From assembly GCF_021233415.1 (NCBI RefSeq), contig NZ_CP089466.1, positions 2,294,001 through 2,358,000 on the forward strand: a stretch of 64,000 nucleotides of DNA, read 5' to 3'. The translations under genes were made by a program, and so were the position numbers. Under the pieces are notes generated by a model. That model saw nothing but the letters and a program-made list of their open reading frames with translations. It had not been told where the DNA came from and searched no databases. This DNA is from Halobacterium litoreum (GTDB lineage Archaea > Halobacteriota > Halobacteria > Halobacteriales > Halobacteriaceae). This document shows positions 17,707 through 26,574 of this stretch, in pieces; position 1 is the stretch's first letter, and each line of letters starts with the position of its first letter.

Positions 17707-18177
17707 CTACTCCGCCACGTCCGCGGCCTCCGCGCCCGCCAACTCGACGAGGCGCTCGGGGTCGATTGGCCACACCGCCGTCGGCGTGCCCGCCGCCGCC
17801 CACACCTCGTCGTGGGAGAGGAGCGTCTCGTCCAGCAAGACGGGTGCGCCGTTCTCGTGGCAAACCGGGGGCACGCCGCCGATGCTCCACCCCGTCGCGT
17901 TCTTCACCTCGTCGGCTTCGGCCATCCGGGCGTCGGCGGCGTCCGCGTACACCGCGACCTTCTCCAGGTCCACGCGGTTCGCGCCGCTCGTAATCACGAC
18001 GACGGGCGTGTCGTCCGCCACGACGACGATACTGGACGCGATTTGCGCCACGTCACAGCCGATTGCGTCCGCGGCGTCCGCCGCCGTCTTCGTGCCCTCG
18101 TCGAACTCGTGGACGTCTACCTCGACACCGTACTCCTCGCGCGCCCGCTCCGCGAACTCCGCGGCTCGCTCGTGCAT
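17707..18177 (-). CDS. YbaK/EbsC-type aminoacyl-tRNA deacylase
   Basis: A 156-residue protein of the YbaK/ProX fold: MHERAAEFAERAREEYGVEVDVHEFDEGTKTAADAADAIGCDVAQIASSIVVVADDTPVVVITSGANRVDLEKVA... The family hydrolyses misacylated tRNAs in trans (Cys-tRNA-Pro, Ala-tRNA-Pro). AIGCDVAQIASSIVV, VVITSGANRVD, and the GWSIGGVPPVCH glycine motif, which shapes the active site, are present. The start at 18177 gives the standard length; the longer upstream frame is not conserved-looking. Its gene is downstream of nothing obvious and is followed by uvrA on the same strand, 71 bases away. Confidence 0.88.
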   Translation of the reverse strand: MHERAAEFAERAREEYGVEVDVHEFDEGTKTAADAADAIGCDVAQIASSIVVVADDTPVVVITSGANRVDLEKVAVYADAADARMAEADEVKNATGWSIGGVPPVCHENGAPVLLDETLLSHDEVWAAAGTPTAVWPIDPERLVELAGAEAADVAE

Positions 18178-18286
18178 TGCGAGTCGCTGACACGGGCCGG
18201 GGAGAAAGGGCTGTCGCTCGGTGCAAGCAGTACGCCTCCGAGCGGCGAGTAGCGGGATTCTTCCGTCCGGAACCCCGAGACAGCCC

Positions 18287-18481
18287 GTGAACGCCGACTT
18301 CGGAACCGGTGTTAATCGGCTCCTCCTGCCGGTGGGCACCGCCTACCTCGTCTACCTCGCGCTCCAGCCGCCGCCCGCGAAGTGGGTCGGCCTCGGCTGT
18401 CTGGCAATCGTCGGCCCGCTGCTCGTCGGCTGGCTCGCCGGCGCCGTCGCGGGCGTCGGGCCGTGGGCTGACGACGACTGA
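18287..18481 (+). CDS. Small two-helix membrane protein
   Basis: A 64-residue product from an in-frame GTG (VNADFGTGVNRLLLPVGTAYLVYLALQPPPAKWVGLGCLAIVGPLLVGWLAGAVAGVGPWADDD), with two hydrophobic segments (LLLPVGTAYLVYLAL and VGLGCLAIVGPLLVGWLAGAVAG) joined by PPPAKW. GTG at 18287 is chosen because residues upstream in the frame are basic and non-membrane-like. No family recognised. The stop is 12 bases before the convergent SDR gene. Confidence is moderate because the gene is short and its start is uncertain. Confidence 0.55.
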   Translation: MNADFGTGVNRLLLPVGTAYLVYLALQPPPAKWVGLGCLAIVGPLLVGWLAGAVAGVGPWADDD

Positions 18482-18493
18482 CGCGCTATCGGC

Positions 18494-19234
18494 TCAGACG
18501 TCCTCCGGGAGCCACCCGCCATCTACCTCCACGTTCTCGCCGGAGACGTACTCGCTGCCCTCGTCGCAGAAGAATCTGACTACCTGCGCGAGGTCCTCGA
18601 ACGTCGCCCAGCGGCCGCGGGGCGCCTCGTCCGGGTACTCGTCGGAGTTCTCGACGACGTACGGGGAGACGGCGTTGACCGTGATGCCGTCGTCTTGGGT
18701 GTCGGCGGCGAGCATCCGCGTGAACATCAGGACGCCCTGCTTGGCGGCGAAGTACGGGAAGTTCTTCGGGGAGACCAGCCCCTTCTCGGCCGAGGCGTAG
18801 CCGACGTTGACGATGCGGCCCCACGACCGCTCGCGCATCGCGGGGAGCGCGCGCTTCGAGCAGAGGTAGGTGCCGGTGAGATTCGTGTCGATGACGGTCT
18901 GCCACGTCTCGAAGTCGATGTCCGCCCAGTGGTCGGGGGCGAACGCGCCGACGTTGTTCACGAGCACGTCCACGCTCCCGAGGTCGGCCTCGACGGCGTC
19001 GAAGAGGGCGTCCACGCCGTCGGGGTCGGTCACGTCGCCCTGCACGGTGGTGGCGGCGGGCGCGCCGAGTTCGCGTGCGTCGGCGGCGGTCTCGCGGGCG
19101 GCGTCCCCGCTCGTGTTGTAGTGGACGGCGACGCTGGCGCCGCAGTCCGCGAGCGACAGCGCGAACGCGCGGCCGACGCCGCTTGCACTCCCGGTGACGA
19201 GTACGGTGCGGCCGGCGAGGTCGGGTTCGAGCAT
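18494..19234 (-). CDS. Short-chain dehydrogenase/reductase
   Basis: A 246-residue classical SDR. The nucleotide-binding motif TGSASGVG (residues 14-21), NNVGAF after the fourth strand, and the catalytic YFAAK tetrad segment preceded by VNVGYAS are present. The loop DGITVNAVSPYVVENS and C-terminal VSGENVEVDGGW close the fold. The motif layout resembles FabG-like beta-ketoacyl reductases and glucose dehydrogenases; coenzyme and substrate cannot be assigned. Its start is 61 bases from the divergent UspA gene, so they share a control region. Confidence 0.9.
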   Translation of the reverse strand: MLEPDLAGRTVLVTGSASGVGRAFALSLADCGASVAVHYNTSGDAARETAADARELGAPAATTVQGDVTDPDGVDALFDAVEADLGSVDVLVNNVGAFAPDHWADIDFETWQTVIDTNLTGTYLCSKRALPAMRERSWGRIVNVGYASAEKGLVSPKNFPYFAAKQGVLMFTRMLAADTQDDGITVNAVSPYVVENSDEYPDEAPRGRWATFEDLAQVVRFFCDEGSEYVSGENVEVDGGWLPEDV

Positions 19235-19261
19235 GGCGGTGTGTTCCGGCCGCGCGGCCAT

Positions 19262-19270
19262 ATGTTTATG
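19262..19270 (+). promoter_or_regulatory. TATA box of uspA gene
   Basis: ATGTTTATG lies with its centre about 29 bases before the ATG at 19295, consistent with a leaderless transcript. It sits in the 60-base divergent gap shared with the SDR gene. Confidence 0.5.
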
Positions 19271-19294
19271 CCGTTCGGCGGTCACCACGTCGGC

Positions 19295-19747
19295 ATGGCA
19301 ATCGAGAACATCCTGCTCGCCGTCGGGCCGGGGGACAGCGAGCGCGTCGACCCGATGGCGTCGACCGTCGCGGACATCGCCGGACCGACCGGCGCGACCG
19401 TCACCCTCGCGCACGTATTCACCGACCAGCAGTACAAGGACGCGCGAATCAACCTCGGCGCGGAGGCCGACGACGGCGTGTCGCCGGACGCGGTGGCGCG
19501 CCGCCACGAGACGAGCCGCGAGATACAGGACCGCCTCGACGACGCGGGTATCGAACACGAGATTCGCGGCCGCGTCGGCGAACACGGCGAGAGCATCGTC
19601 TCGCTCGCGGACGACGTGGACGCCGACCTCGCGGTAGTCGGCGGCCGGAAGCGCTCGCCGACCGGGAAGGCGGTGTTCGGGAGTACGGCCCAGACCGTCC
19701 TGCTGTCGGCGCCGTGTCCGGTGACGTTCGTGCGCAGCGACCACTGA
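19295..19747 (+). CDS. Universal stress protein (UspA family)
   Basis: A 150-residue single Usp domain, MAIENILLAVGPGDSERVDPMASTVADIAGPTGATVTLAHVFTD..., ending with the ATP-binding-type motif VVGGRKRSPTGKAVFGSTAQTVLLSAPCPVTFVR (G-x2-G-x9-G(S/T) class). Such proteins bind ATP and respond to stress. The next gene starts at the last base of its stop (TGATG), so it and the AIM24-family gene form an operon. It is divergent from the SDR gene. Its substrate or stress cannot be read from the sequence. Confidence 0.92.
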   Translation: MAIENILLAVGPGDSERVDPMASTVADIAGPTGATVTLAHVFTDQQYKDARINLGAEADDGVSPDAVARRHETSREIQDRLDDAGIEHEIRGRVGEHGESIVSLADDVDADLAVVGGRKRSPTGKAVFGSTAQTVLLSAPCPVTFVRSDH

Positions 19748-20343
19748 TGGACGCGAGCGTCGGAGACGGCGTCGCGGGCGTGCTCGAAGTCGAGTTCGAC
19801 GCTGGCGACTCGCTGTTGACGGCGGCCGGCGCGCTCCTCGACCACGATGGCGGCGTGCGCGTGAGTCGCGCCCGCGAGGGCGTCCTGCGGTCGGTGGCGA
19901 ACGCCGCTCGCCAGCGCGAGCAGACGCCCGTCCGCGTGAGCGCGGAGCGGGAGACGACGGCGCGGTTCGCGCCCGACCACCACGGCGAACTGGCTGCCTG
20001 CGACCTCGGCGACCGGACGGTGCGCGCGGCGCGGTCGACGTTCCTCGCGGCGACCGGCGACGTCCGAGTGGGCGCGGGGCGCGTGGGGAACGCGCCGGAC
20101 CGCGGCGTCGGCCTCTTTCTGACGACGCTGTCGGGCGACGGCACCGCCTTCCTCGCGGGACGCGGTCGCGTCGAGCGCGTGGACGTGGACGGCGAGTACG
20201 CGGTGGCGGCCGACCACGTCGTGGCGTTCGACGGCGACGCGGACGTCACCGTGGAGCGCGCCGGTGCGCTGGAGGACGCGACGCCGGTCTGTCGCGTGGC
20301 CGGCGGCGCGGTCTGGGTGGGAACGCGGCGCGCCGAGCGCTGA
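19747..20343 (+). CDS. AIM24 family protein
   Basis: A 198-residue all-beta protein: MDASVGDGVAGVLEVEFDAGDSLLTAAGALLDHDGGVRV... The family shows the DAGDSLLTAAGALL and GGVGLFLTTLSGDGTAFLAGRGRVERVDVDGEYAVAADHVVAFDGDADV pattern of glycine-rich beta strands, as in AIM24 (yeast mitochondrial biogenesis factor) and TIGR00266-type proteins. Function in archaea is unknown. It starts on the last base of the uspA stop codon, so expression is coupled to the stress protein. Confidence 0.83.
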   Translation: MDASVGDGVAGVLEVEFDAGDSLLTAAGALLDHDGGVRVSRAREGVLRSVANAARQREQTPVRVSAERETTARFAPDHHGELAACDLGDRTVRAARSTFLAATGDVRVGAGRVGNAPDRGVGLFLTTLSGDGTAFLAGRGRVERVDVDGEYAVAADHVVAFDGDADVTVERAGALEDATPVCRVAGGAVWVGTRRAER

Positions 20344-20406
20344 GACTAACACGAGTCCGAGTGAAAACTGTGTAGTTAAGTGCGCTCGGCCGCCCTGTTC
20401 ACCTGA

Positions 20407-21378
20407 ATGCACTACGCGGGCGTCGACCTCGGCGCGACGAACGTGCGCGCCGCGGTGGCCGACGAGACGGGCGCAGTCGTCGCCAGCCACCGCCGCGGGA
20501 CGCCCCGGGGCCCGACCGGCATCGAGGTCACGGAAGCCGTCCTCGACGTGCTCCGGGGCGCCTGCGACAACGCGGGCGTCGACCCGACCGACGTGCGCGC
20601 CGTCGGCGTCGGGAGCATCGGTCCCCTCGACCTCGCCGAGGGGACCGTCGAGGGCCCCGCGAACTTCCCCGACTCCGTGGACACCATCCCGCTCGTCGGC
20701 CCGGTGTCGAAACTCGTAGAGTCCGAGCGCGTCTACCTCCACAACGACACCGTCGCGGGCGTCATCGGCGAGCGCTTCCACGCCGACCGCAACCCCGACG
20801 ACATGGCGTACGTCACCATCTCCTCGGGCATCGGCGCGGGCGTCGCGGTCGACGGCAACGTCCTCGCCGGCTGGGACGGCAACGCCGGCGAACTCGGGCA
20901 CATGGTCGTCGACCCGCAGGGCCGCCGGACGTGTGGCTGCGGGCGCGACGGCCACTGGGAGGCGTACTGCTCGGGGAACAACATCCCGGAGTACGCCCGG
21001 ATGCTCGCCGAGGAGGACGGCGGCGTCGAGACCGCACTCCCCTTGGAGGACGCCGACTTCTCCGCGAAACACGTCTTCGAGTACGCGGGCGAGGACGAGT
21101 TCGCCGACCACGTCGTCGACCAGGTCGGCTTCTGGAACGCCGTCGGGATGACGAACCTCGTGCAGGCGTACGCCCCCCTCGTCGTGTACGTCGGCGGCGC
21201 GGTGGCGCTCAACAACCCCGACCTCGTCCTGGACCCGATTCGGGAGCACCTCGACGACGGCGTGTTCAACAACGTCCCGCAGGTGCGACTGACGACGCTC
21301 GGCGACGACGTGGTGTTGCGGGGCGCGGTGGCGTCCGCGCTCACGGGCGGCACCGGCGACCGGTCGCAGGCGCCGTGA
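20407..21378 (+). CDS. ROK family sugar kinase (glucokinase-like)
   Basis: A 323-residue kinase with ATP-binding DLGATNVRAAVADE (7-20), the catalytic HND (Asp114), ISSGIGAGVAVDG, and the ROK metal site GELGHMVVDPQGRRTCGCGRDGHWEAYCSG (residues 161-190). The third Cys of the usual CxCGxxGC site is replaced by His183, as in some archaeal ROK kinases. Haloarchaeal members mostly phosphorylate glucose or N-acetylhexosamines; the substrate here is inferred. Upstream GTAGTTAAGTGC near 20375 looks like a TATA element for a leaderless message. Flanked by the AIM24 and LVIVD genes, same strand. Confidence 0.9.
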   Translation: MHYAGVDLGATNVRAAVADETGAVVASHRRGTPRGPTGIEVTEAVLDVLRGACDNAGVDPTDVRAVGVGSIGPLDLAEGTVEGPANFPDSVDTIPLVGPVSKLVESERVYLHNDTVAGVIGERFHADRNPDDMAYVTISSGIGAGVAVDGNVLAGWDGNAGELGHMVVDPQGRRTCGCGRDGHWEAYCSGNNIPEYARMLAEEDGGVETALPLEDADFSAKHVFEYAGEDEFADHVVDQVGFWNAVGMTNLVQAYAPLVVYVGGAVALNNPDLVLDPIREHLDDGVFNNVPQVRLTTLGDDVVLRGAVASALTGGTGDRSQAP

Positions 21379-21420
21379 GTCGTCGCAGGACTTTTAGACG
21401 TTCCTCGCGGAAGACGTGTC

Positions 21421-22962
21421 ATGCGACGACGAGACGTGCTGCGCGCGACGGTCGGCGCAGCAGCCCTCCCGCTGGCGAGTAGCGCAGTCACCGCCCGAAC
21501 CCAGGAGTCCTACGAGCCACTCGGCTCCGTGGCGCTCGAAGGCACCAAGGAAGTCGTGGTCGGCGACGACGGGACGACGGCGTACGCCGCGACCACCGAC
21601 GGCTTCGCGGTCGTGGACGTCAGCGACCCCGCCAACCCCGAAGTGCTCTCGAAGGCGTCCTCGCTGCTCGCGGACCGCGAGAGCGGCCCGATGAGCGGCA
21701 TCTACGACGTGAAAGTCGACGGCGACACGCTCGCCGTCGTCGGCCCCGCGAACCCCACGCGGGAGGACACCCTCCAGGGGATGGCGCTGTACGACGTGAG
21801 CGACCCCGAACTCCCCGAGCGCGTGGCGTTCCACGAGACGGACTACGCGATTCACAACTCCTACCTGCACGACGGCGTGGCGTACCTCACGGCGCTGAGT
21901 TACGACAACGTCGCCGACCCGGAGCAGCAGGCCCGGAACCCCGTCGTGATGGTCGACATCTCCGACCCCGCCAACCCCGAGGAACTCTCCCGGTGGTCCA
22001 TCGCGGACCACGACGAGGGCTGGCTGGACATCTTCTACTACCCGCGGTCGAACCACGACGTGTACGTCCAGGGCGACACGCTGTACATCGCCCACTGGGA
22101 CGCCGGGACGTGGCTGGTCGACGTCTCGGACCCCCAGAACCCGACGTACATCAACGACTTCGGGCACTACGCGCTCGAAGACTTACGAGAGCGCTCCCGG
22201 AGCGAACTCATCGCGGAGGGCACCGAGAAACCGGGGAACTCCCACTACGTCGCGGTGAACGACGACGCCACGCTCCTCGCGTCCGGCGCGGAGTCCTGGG
22301 ACGTCGAGGAGACCGAGGAGATCGGCGCGCCCGGCGGCATCGACCTCTGGGACATCTCCGACCCCCAGAACCCGGAGAAACTGTCGTTCATCGAGGGCCC
22401 GCCGACGCCCGACCCCACCCGCGGCGGCGTGTGGACGACCTCCCACAACTTCGACTTCCACGGCGACCGCCTCTACACGTCGTGGTACCGGGGCGGCGTG
22501 AAGATTCACGACGTCTCCGACCCCGCGAACCCCGAACAGATCGCGTGGTGGCGCCAGCCCGAGCAGGCGATGTTCTGGGGCGCGCAGTACGTCTCCGAGG
22601 AGGCGTTCGTCGCGGGCAACATGCAAGGTAGCGGCGACTACGCGACCGGCGTCTACACGTTCCCGAACCGCGCCGGCGAGCAGGCGAACGCGCCCGCGCT
22701 CGTCGAGGAGGAAAACGGGACGACCACGACGACCACCGCGACGACGGAACCGACCACCGAGCAGACCACGGCGTCGACCACGCAGACGACCACCGAGAGC
22801 GGCGGTAGCACCACGGCGTCCGCGGGCGGCGACGACACCACCACGGAGTCCGACGACAGCGGCGGCGGCGAGTCCGGCGGCTCCACGCCCGGGTTCGGCG
22901 TGCTCGCCGGCATCACGGCGGCGTCCGGCGCCGCCCTCGCCGCGTGGCGACGCCGCGACTAA
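21421..22962 (+). CDS. Secreted LVIVD-repeat surface protein with PGF C-terminal anchor
   Basis: A 513-residue extracellular protein. The N terminus [20 protein letters not shown] is a twin-arginine (Tat) signal peptide. At least six repeats of the form D(V/I)SDPxNPE form an LVIVD-type beta propeller. A Thr-rich stalk (about residues 435-480, [20 protein letters not shown]) precedes [24 protein letters not shown], a PGF-CTERM sorting signal processed by archaeosortase ArtA in haloarchaea. The propeller could bind a ligand or be a structural surface element; enzyme residues are not obvious. Confidence 0.9.
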   Translation: MRRRDVLRATVGAAALPLASSAVTARTQESYEPLGSVALEGTKEVVVGDDGTTAYAATTDGFAVVDVSDPANPEVLSKASSLLADRESGPMSGIYDVKVDGDTLAVVGPANPTREDTLQGMALYDVSDPELPERVAFHETDYAIHNSYLHDGVAYLTALSYDNVADPEQQARNPVVMVDISDPANPEELSRWSIADHDEGWLDIFYYPRSNHDVYVQGDTLYIAHWDAGTWLVDVSDPQNPTYINDFGHYALEDLRERSRSELIAEGTEKPGNSHYVAVNDDATLLASGAESWDVEETEEIGAPGGIDLWDISDPQNPEKLSFIEGPPTPDPTRGGVWTTSHNFDFHGDRLYTSWYRGGVKIHDVSDPANPEQIAWWRQPEQAMFWGAQYVSEEAFVAGNMQGSGDYATGVYTFPNRAGEQANAPALVEEENGTTTTTTATTEPTTEQTTASTTQTTTESGGSTTASAGGDDTTTESDDSGGGESGGSTPGFGVLAGITAASGAALAAWRRRD

Positions 22963-23000
22963 CCGAAGGTATACCACACCTCCAGCGCGTACGCCCGGCC

Positions 23001-23372
23001 ATGAGCGAGTCAGCGGGCGCGGGCGACCTCCACGAGCGCGTCGAAACGTGGCTCACCGCCCAGATGCCCATCATCCGCAGTCACGGCGGCACGAGCGCCG
23101 TGCGGAAGGCCGACCCCGAGGACGGCGAGGTCGTCGTCGAACTCGGCGGCGCGTGCTCCGGCTGTGGCATCAGCCCCCGGACGGCCCAGCGCATCAAGAT
23201 GGACCTCGCGGCGGAGTTCGACGCCGTCGACGACGTGGTCGTGCGCTTCACCGACGGCGACGGCGGCGGCTGGGGCGGCGACCAGGCGGAGAGTTTCATG
23301 GGCGTCGACAGAAACGAGGGCGGACGCGGCGGCCGCGGCGAAGGCAGTCCGAACTCCGACTCGCACTTCTGA
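23001..23372 (+). CDS. NifU-like C-terminal domain protein
   Basis: A 123-residue protein with an N-terminal [60 protein letters not shown] segment. The CxxC (Cys52, Cys55 of the ATG-started protein) is the Fe-S cluster-binding pair of NifU C-terminal and Nfu scaffolds. A Gly/Asp-rich tail follows. It is predicted to carry or deliver iron-sulfur clusters. The start at 23001 is used because an upstream in-frame ATG (22944) lies inside the preceding gene. It is separated from the minus-strand FAU-1 gene by 27 bases. Confidence 0.88.
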   Translation: MSESAGAGDLHERVETWLTAQMPIIRSHGGTSAVRKADPEDGEVVVELGGACSGCGISPRTAQRIKMDLAAEFDAVDDVVVRFTDGDGGGWGGDQAESFMGVDRNEGGRGGRGEGSPNSDSHF

Positions 23373-23399
23373 TTCCGGACGGCTCGGGGCGGCCAGCCG

Positions 23400-24806
23400 T
23401 CAGTTCTCCACTGCGGATTTCACGCGCTCTGCGACCGACAGCGCCTGCTCCGCGAGTTCCTCGCTGACCGTGCCGTCGTCGACACAGTCGCGCAGTTCGT
23501 CCTCGTCCACGATTTCGACGGTGCCGTCGGCGTGCTTGATGACGTCCACGTGCAGGTCGACGTACCGGACGGCGTCGGGGAACACCTCGACGGGCGTGCA
23601 GACGTTCAGGTAGGTGCCCTTCCGGTCGCCGTCCGCGCTCCGGTAGACCGTCGGGTACCACCAGTTCCCCTCGGTGAACCGCGTGGTGGCGGTGTCACCG
23701 GCCTCGCGGTCGACGCCGAGCGCGTCGTACGTGCCGCCGCCGGTCATCTCGCGCTCGACCGAGACGCGCCCCTTCTCGACGTTCCGGTCGGTGACCTCGC
23801 CGCGACCGAGCGTGACGAGTCGGCCGTCCGGCTTGCCGTGGTGGAGCGCGACGGTGTCGCCCGCCGCGGGGCCGAACTGGTCGGTGACCGCGCCGAACGC
23901 GAACTCGTCGGGCGTGGCGCCGAGGGATTCGGCGAAGTCGACGGCGTCGCTCGCGCTCGCGCTCCCGGCCTTCACGCGGTGGTGGCCGGGCATCGTCGCG
24001 GTGACCTCGCGGCGAAGGTCGTCGAGTTCGCTGCGGGTCTCGCGACCGAACCACGCCCACAGCGTGTCGGCGGGCGCGGCGACGAGGCCGGGGTCGTCGC
24101 CGTCGGCGTCCGCGAGCGCGGCGTCGAGGTCTCGCGCGCGGTCGGCGAGCGCGTCGACGCTGTCGCCGAGCGCGCTCGTGTCGGCCTCGCTCGCGCCGTA
24201 GTGCCAGTAGACGCCCCAGTCGTCGGGCACGTCCGGGTCGAGCAGTTCGGTGGTGCGCGCGAGCGCGTCGCGGTCGGTCGCGGCGCCCGACACCAGCGCG
24301 TCGACGCCGCGGTCGAGGCTGGCGAGCGCGCCCTTCACCTCGAAGTCAGCGGTGGCGACCGCGCGGTCGCGCTCCCACGGCGCCGACGGCTCCCGAATCT
24401 GGACGCGGTAGGCGTCTCCCTCGGTGACGTGGGCGTCCACCGCGTCGAAGGGGAGGTAGGCTTCGCGGCCGTCGCCGAGGTCGAGAATCGCGCCGCCGCC
24501 CACGGTGCGGTCGACGACGCCGTCGAAGACGGCGCCGCGGGGCGTGTCGTCGCGCCAGACGAATGTGTCCCGTCCGAGGTCCGAGAGCAGGTCGGCGAGC
24601 GCGTCGGCCGCGTCGGTCGGCGCGGCGACGCCGACGCCCTGCCGGTCGTCGGTCATCCAGACGTCTGCGTCGGGTTCGGCCTCCGGGAGGTCGGCGTCGA
24701 ACCGGCGCTGAATCGGCGGGGACGCCGCGACCACGTCGTGGCCGGCGTCGAGCAGGCGGCGCGTGAGCGCGGTGGCGTAGATGCCGCGGACGCGGACGCG
24801 AGTCAT
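23400..24806 (-). CDS. fau1: FAU-1-type RNA-binding ribonuclease
   Basis: A 468-residue protein of the FAU-1 family (AU-rich RNA-binding protein of Pyrococcus, related to RNase E/G). The N terminus MTRVRVRGIYATALTRRLLDAGHDVVAASPPIQRRFDADLPEAEPDADVWMTDDRQGVGV is characteristic, with an S1-like beta segment (GGAILDLGDGREAYLPFDAVDAHVTEGDAYRVQI) and a C-terminal DUF402-type half (NWWYPTVYRSADGDRKGTYLNVCTPVEVFPDAVRYVDLHVDVIKHADGTVEIVDEDEL). Predicted role: rRNA maturation or RNA turnover. Its ATG overlaps the preceding gene's TGA by four bases, so they are co-translated. Confidence 0.88.
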   Translation of the reverse strand: MTRVRVRGIYATALTRRLLDAGHDVVAASPPIQRRFDADLPEAEPDADVWMTDDRQGVGVAAPTDAADALADLLSDLGRDTFVWRDDTPRGAVFDGVVDRTVGGGAILDLGDGREAYLPFDAVDAHVTEGDAYRVQIREPSAPWERDRAVATADFEVKGALASLDRGVDALVSGAATDRDALARTTELLDPDVPDDWGVYWHYGASEADTSALGDSVDALADRARDLDAALADADGDDPGLVAAPADTLWAWFGRETRSELDDLRREVTATMPGHHRVKAGSASASDAVDFAESLGATPDEFAFGAVTDQFGPAAGDTVALHHGKPDGRLVTLGRGEVTDRNVEKGRVSVEREMTGGGTYDALGVDREAGDTATTRFTEGNWWYPTVYRSADGDRKGTYLNVCTPVEVFPDAVRYVDLHVDVIKHADGTVEIVDEDELRDCVDDGTVSEELAEQALSVAERVKSAVEN

Positions 24807-25180
24807 TCGAGGTGCTCGCGCTCGGCGGCGAAGCGCACGCGGCCGTGAATCGTCGGGCCGAGCGTCAGTTCCACCGCGTCCTCGGAGAGCACGCGCGCGT
24901 CCTCGACGTACGCGCCCCACGAGTCGAAGCGCACGAACCCGCGGATGTCCTCGCTGTGCGTGAACAGGTCCACGTAGTCGAGGTCGTGTTCGGGGTAGTC
25001 GGCGGCCGAGTGCGTCTGGTCCATGTCCGAGTAGACGGTGTCGAGGCCGTCGAAGAAGGATTCCACGCGGTCGGCGGTCTCGCGGGCCTGCTCGCTGGCG
25101 TCGCGCTCGACGCGCTGGATGTCGTCCTGCGAGAGGCCGGCGTCCCGGAGCAGTTCCCGGGTTCGCTGGTCGAAGAGCAT
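24803..25180 (-). CDS. Conserved haloarchaeal protein upstream of fau1
   Basis: A 125-residue acidic protein with no catalytic motif: MLFDQRTRELLRDAGLSQDDIQRVERDASEQARETADRVESFFDGLDTVYSDMDQTHSAADYPEHDLDYVDLFTHSEDIRGFVRFDSWGAYVEDARVL. It is helical in its first half and beta-rich in the second. I do not recognise a named family and claim no function. Its TGA overlaps the FAU-1 start by four bases, so the proteins are probably made together and may act together in RNA metabolism. Confidence 0.75.
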   Translation of the reverse strand: MLFDQRTRELLRDAGLSQDDIQRVERDASEQARETADRVESFFDGLDTVYSDMDQTHSAADYPEHDLDYVDLFTHSEDIRGFVRFDSWGAYVEDARVLSEDAVELTLGPTIHGRVRFAAEREHLE

Positions 25181-25213
25181 ACCCCCGCTTGGTCGCGCGG
25201 GATTGAAAGCGTT

Positions 25214-25333
25214 TCAGTCGTCGGCGGGCGCGGGCGTCGCGTCGGCGTCGGCCTCGGGTGTCGGTTCGTCTCGTCCTCGATTCGGCTCCGGCGGACTGGA
25301 GTACAGGATGCCGCGACTCGAACTGAATGCCAT
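25214..25333 (-). CDS. Possible 39-residue small protein
   Basis: A short frame reads MAFSSSRGILYSSPPEPNRGRDEPTPEADADATPAPADD. It fills the gap between the fau1 operon and the divergent PrsW gene. The acidic composition is haloarchaeal-like, and an AT-rich element lies about 26 bases upstream on the minus strand (near 25359). No family is recognised and no homologue check was possible. It may be a real small protein or the tail of an unknown leader. Confidence 0.4.
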   Translation of the reverse strand: MAFSSSRGILYSSPPEPNRGRDEPTPEADADATPAPADD

Positions 25334-25443
25334 GCGCCACGGGGACTCGGAACGAATTGAAAAGGTTACCCCTTTAGGCACTTAATGACATACAAGGACA
25401 GTCGGCGGGAACACAGAAGAGGGAGGGGGCTGAACGGCCCGGC

Positions 25444-26574
25444 ATGACCGAGAAACGGGACCCGGTACAGGAGGCTGGGGAGGGGGAGTTCGACCTGTAC
25501 GACGTGGCGACGTGGGAGGAACGCACGTTCCTCGACCGCGCGTCGACGCGACTGTACGGGACGCTCGTGACGGGGGCGCGGGCGTCGGTGGTCGCGCTCG
25601 CGGTGCTCATCGTGGTCGCGCAGTTCGCGGCGGCCGCAGGCCTCGTCTACGTGAACCGGCCCGCCGTCGCCGTCTACGTCCTGCTGTCCGTGGTGCCCGC
25701 GCTCGGGATGGCGGCGTACATCTGGCGGGCGGACGTGACGATGCAGGAACCCCTCGAACTGCTCGTCGTGACGTTCGCGTTCGGGTTCCTGTTCGCGGGG
25801 TTCGCCGCCGTCCTGAACTCCGCGTTCTCCGGATTCTTCTTCCAGTTCACGTCGGACTCGCCGGCGTGGCTGGCGTTCCTCGCGCCCGCGCTCTACTTCT
25901 TCCTCGTCGTCGGCCCCGTCGAGGAGACGGTGAAGTGGCTGGCCGTCCGCCTCTACGCGTTCCGGAGCGACCGCTTCGACGCGGTGGTGGACGGCGCGGT
26001 GTACGGCGCGATGGCGGGGCTGGGCTTCGCGACCATCGAGAACGCCATCTACATCGCCCGCGAGGTCATCGTCGTCTCGCAGTCCGCCGGGAACGCGGTG
26101 GTCGCGGACGTGGCGCTCCAGACGGCGGCGGTGCGCACGCTCGCCGGGCCGGGTCACGTCATCTACTCGGCGTTCGCGGGCTACTACCTCGGCCTCGCGA
26201 AGTTCAACCCCGAGAACCGCGGCCCCATCGTCGTGAAGGGCCTCGTCATCGCGTCGCTCATCCACGCGACGTACAACACGTCGGTGACGAACCTCGGCGC
26301 CGTCGCGGACGCAATCGGCCTCTCGCAGGGCGTTGCCTTCCTCGCGTTCGTCGTGGCGTTCGACGGCTTCTTCTTCTACGTCCTCTATCGGAAGTTGACG
26401 GCGTACCGCGACGCCTACGTCGAGACGGGCGCGAGCGAGGCGTACGATGACGAGGACGAACTGGACGAGGAGACCGGCGAGAGCGACGAGAGCGCTGCGG
26501 TAGACGGCGTGGACTACTCCGAGGGCGAGGAGACGGCGTCGGAGACGGACGCCGCGGCGTCCGACGACGAGTAG
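25444..26574 (+). CDS. prsW: PrsW-like intramembrane metalloprotease
   Basis: A 376-residue polytopic membrane protein with roughly seven to eight hydrophobic helices. The GPVEETVKW motif (Glu160, Glu161) is the first zinc site of the PrsW/CPBP-like family; the later helices contain NAIYIAREV and GHVIYSAFAGYYLG, the other family motifs. PrsW cleaves anti-sigma factors in bacteria; the substrate in haloarchaea is unknown. The last 50 residues are strongly acidic (DEDELDEETGESDESAAVD...). The last 61 bases overlap the 3' end of the convergent riboflavin synthase gene. A short AT-rich stretch precedes the start. Confidence 0.85.
   Translation: MTEKRDPVQEAGEGEFDLYDVATWEERTFLDRASTRLYGTLVTGARASVVALAVLIVVAQFAAAAGLVYVNRPAVAVYVLLSVVPALGMAAYIWRADVTMQEPLELLVVTFAFGFLFAGFAAVLNSAFSGFFFQFTSDSPAWLAFLAPALYFFLVVGPVEETVKWLAVRLYAFRSDRFDAVVDGAVYGAMAGLGFATIENAIYIAREVIVVSQSAGNAVVADVALQTAAVRTLAGPGHVIYSAFAGYYLGLAKFNPENRGPIVVKGLVIASLIHATYNTSVTNLGAVADAIGLSQGVAFLAFVVAFDGFFFYVLYRKLTAYRDAYVETGASEAYDDEDELDEETGESDESAAVDGVDYSEGEETASETDAAASDDE

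Noticed and set aside
14777-18190. A 1137-codon open frame on the plus strand opposite uvrA
   Set aside because: Antisense to a full UvrA with all motifs; its product is Val/Arg/Ala/Asp-biased with no domain, typical of G+C-rich shadow frames.
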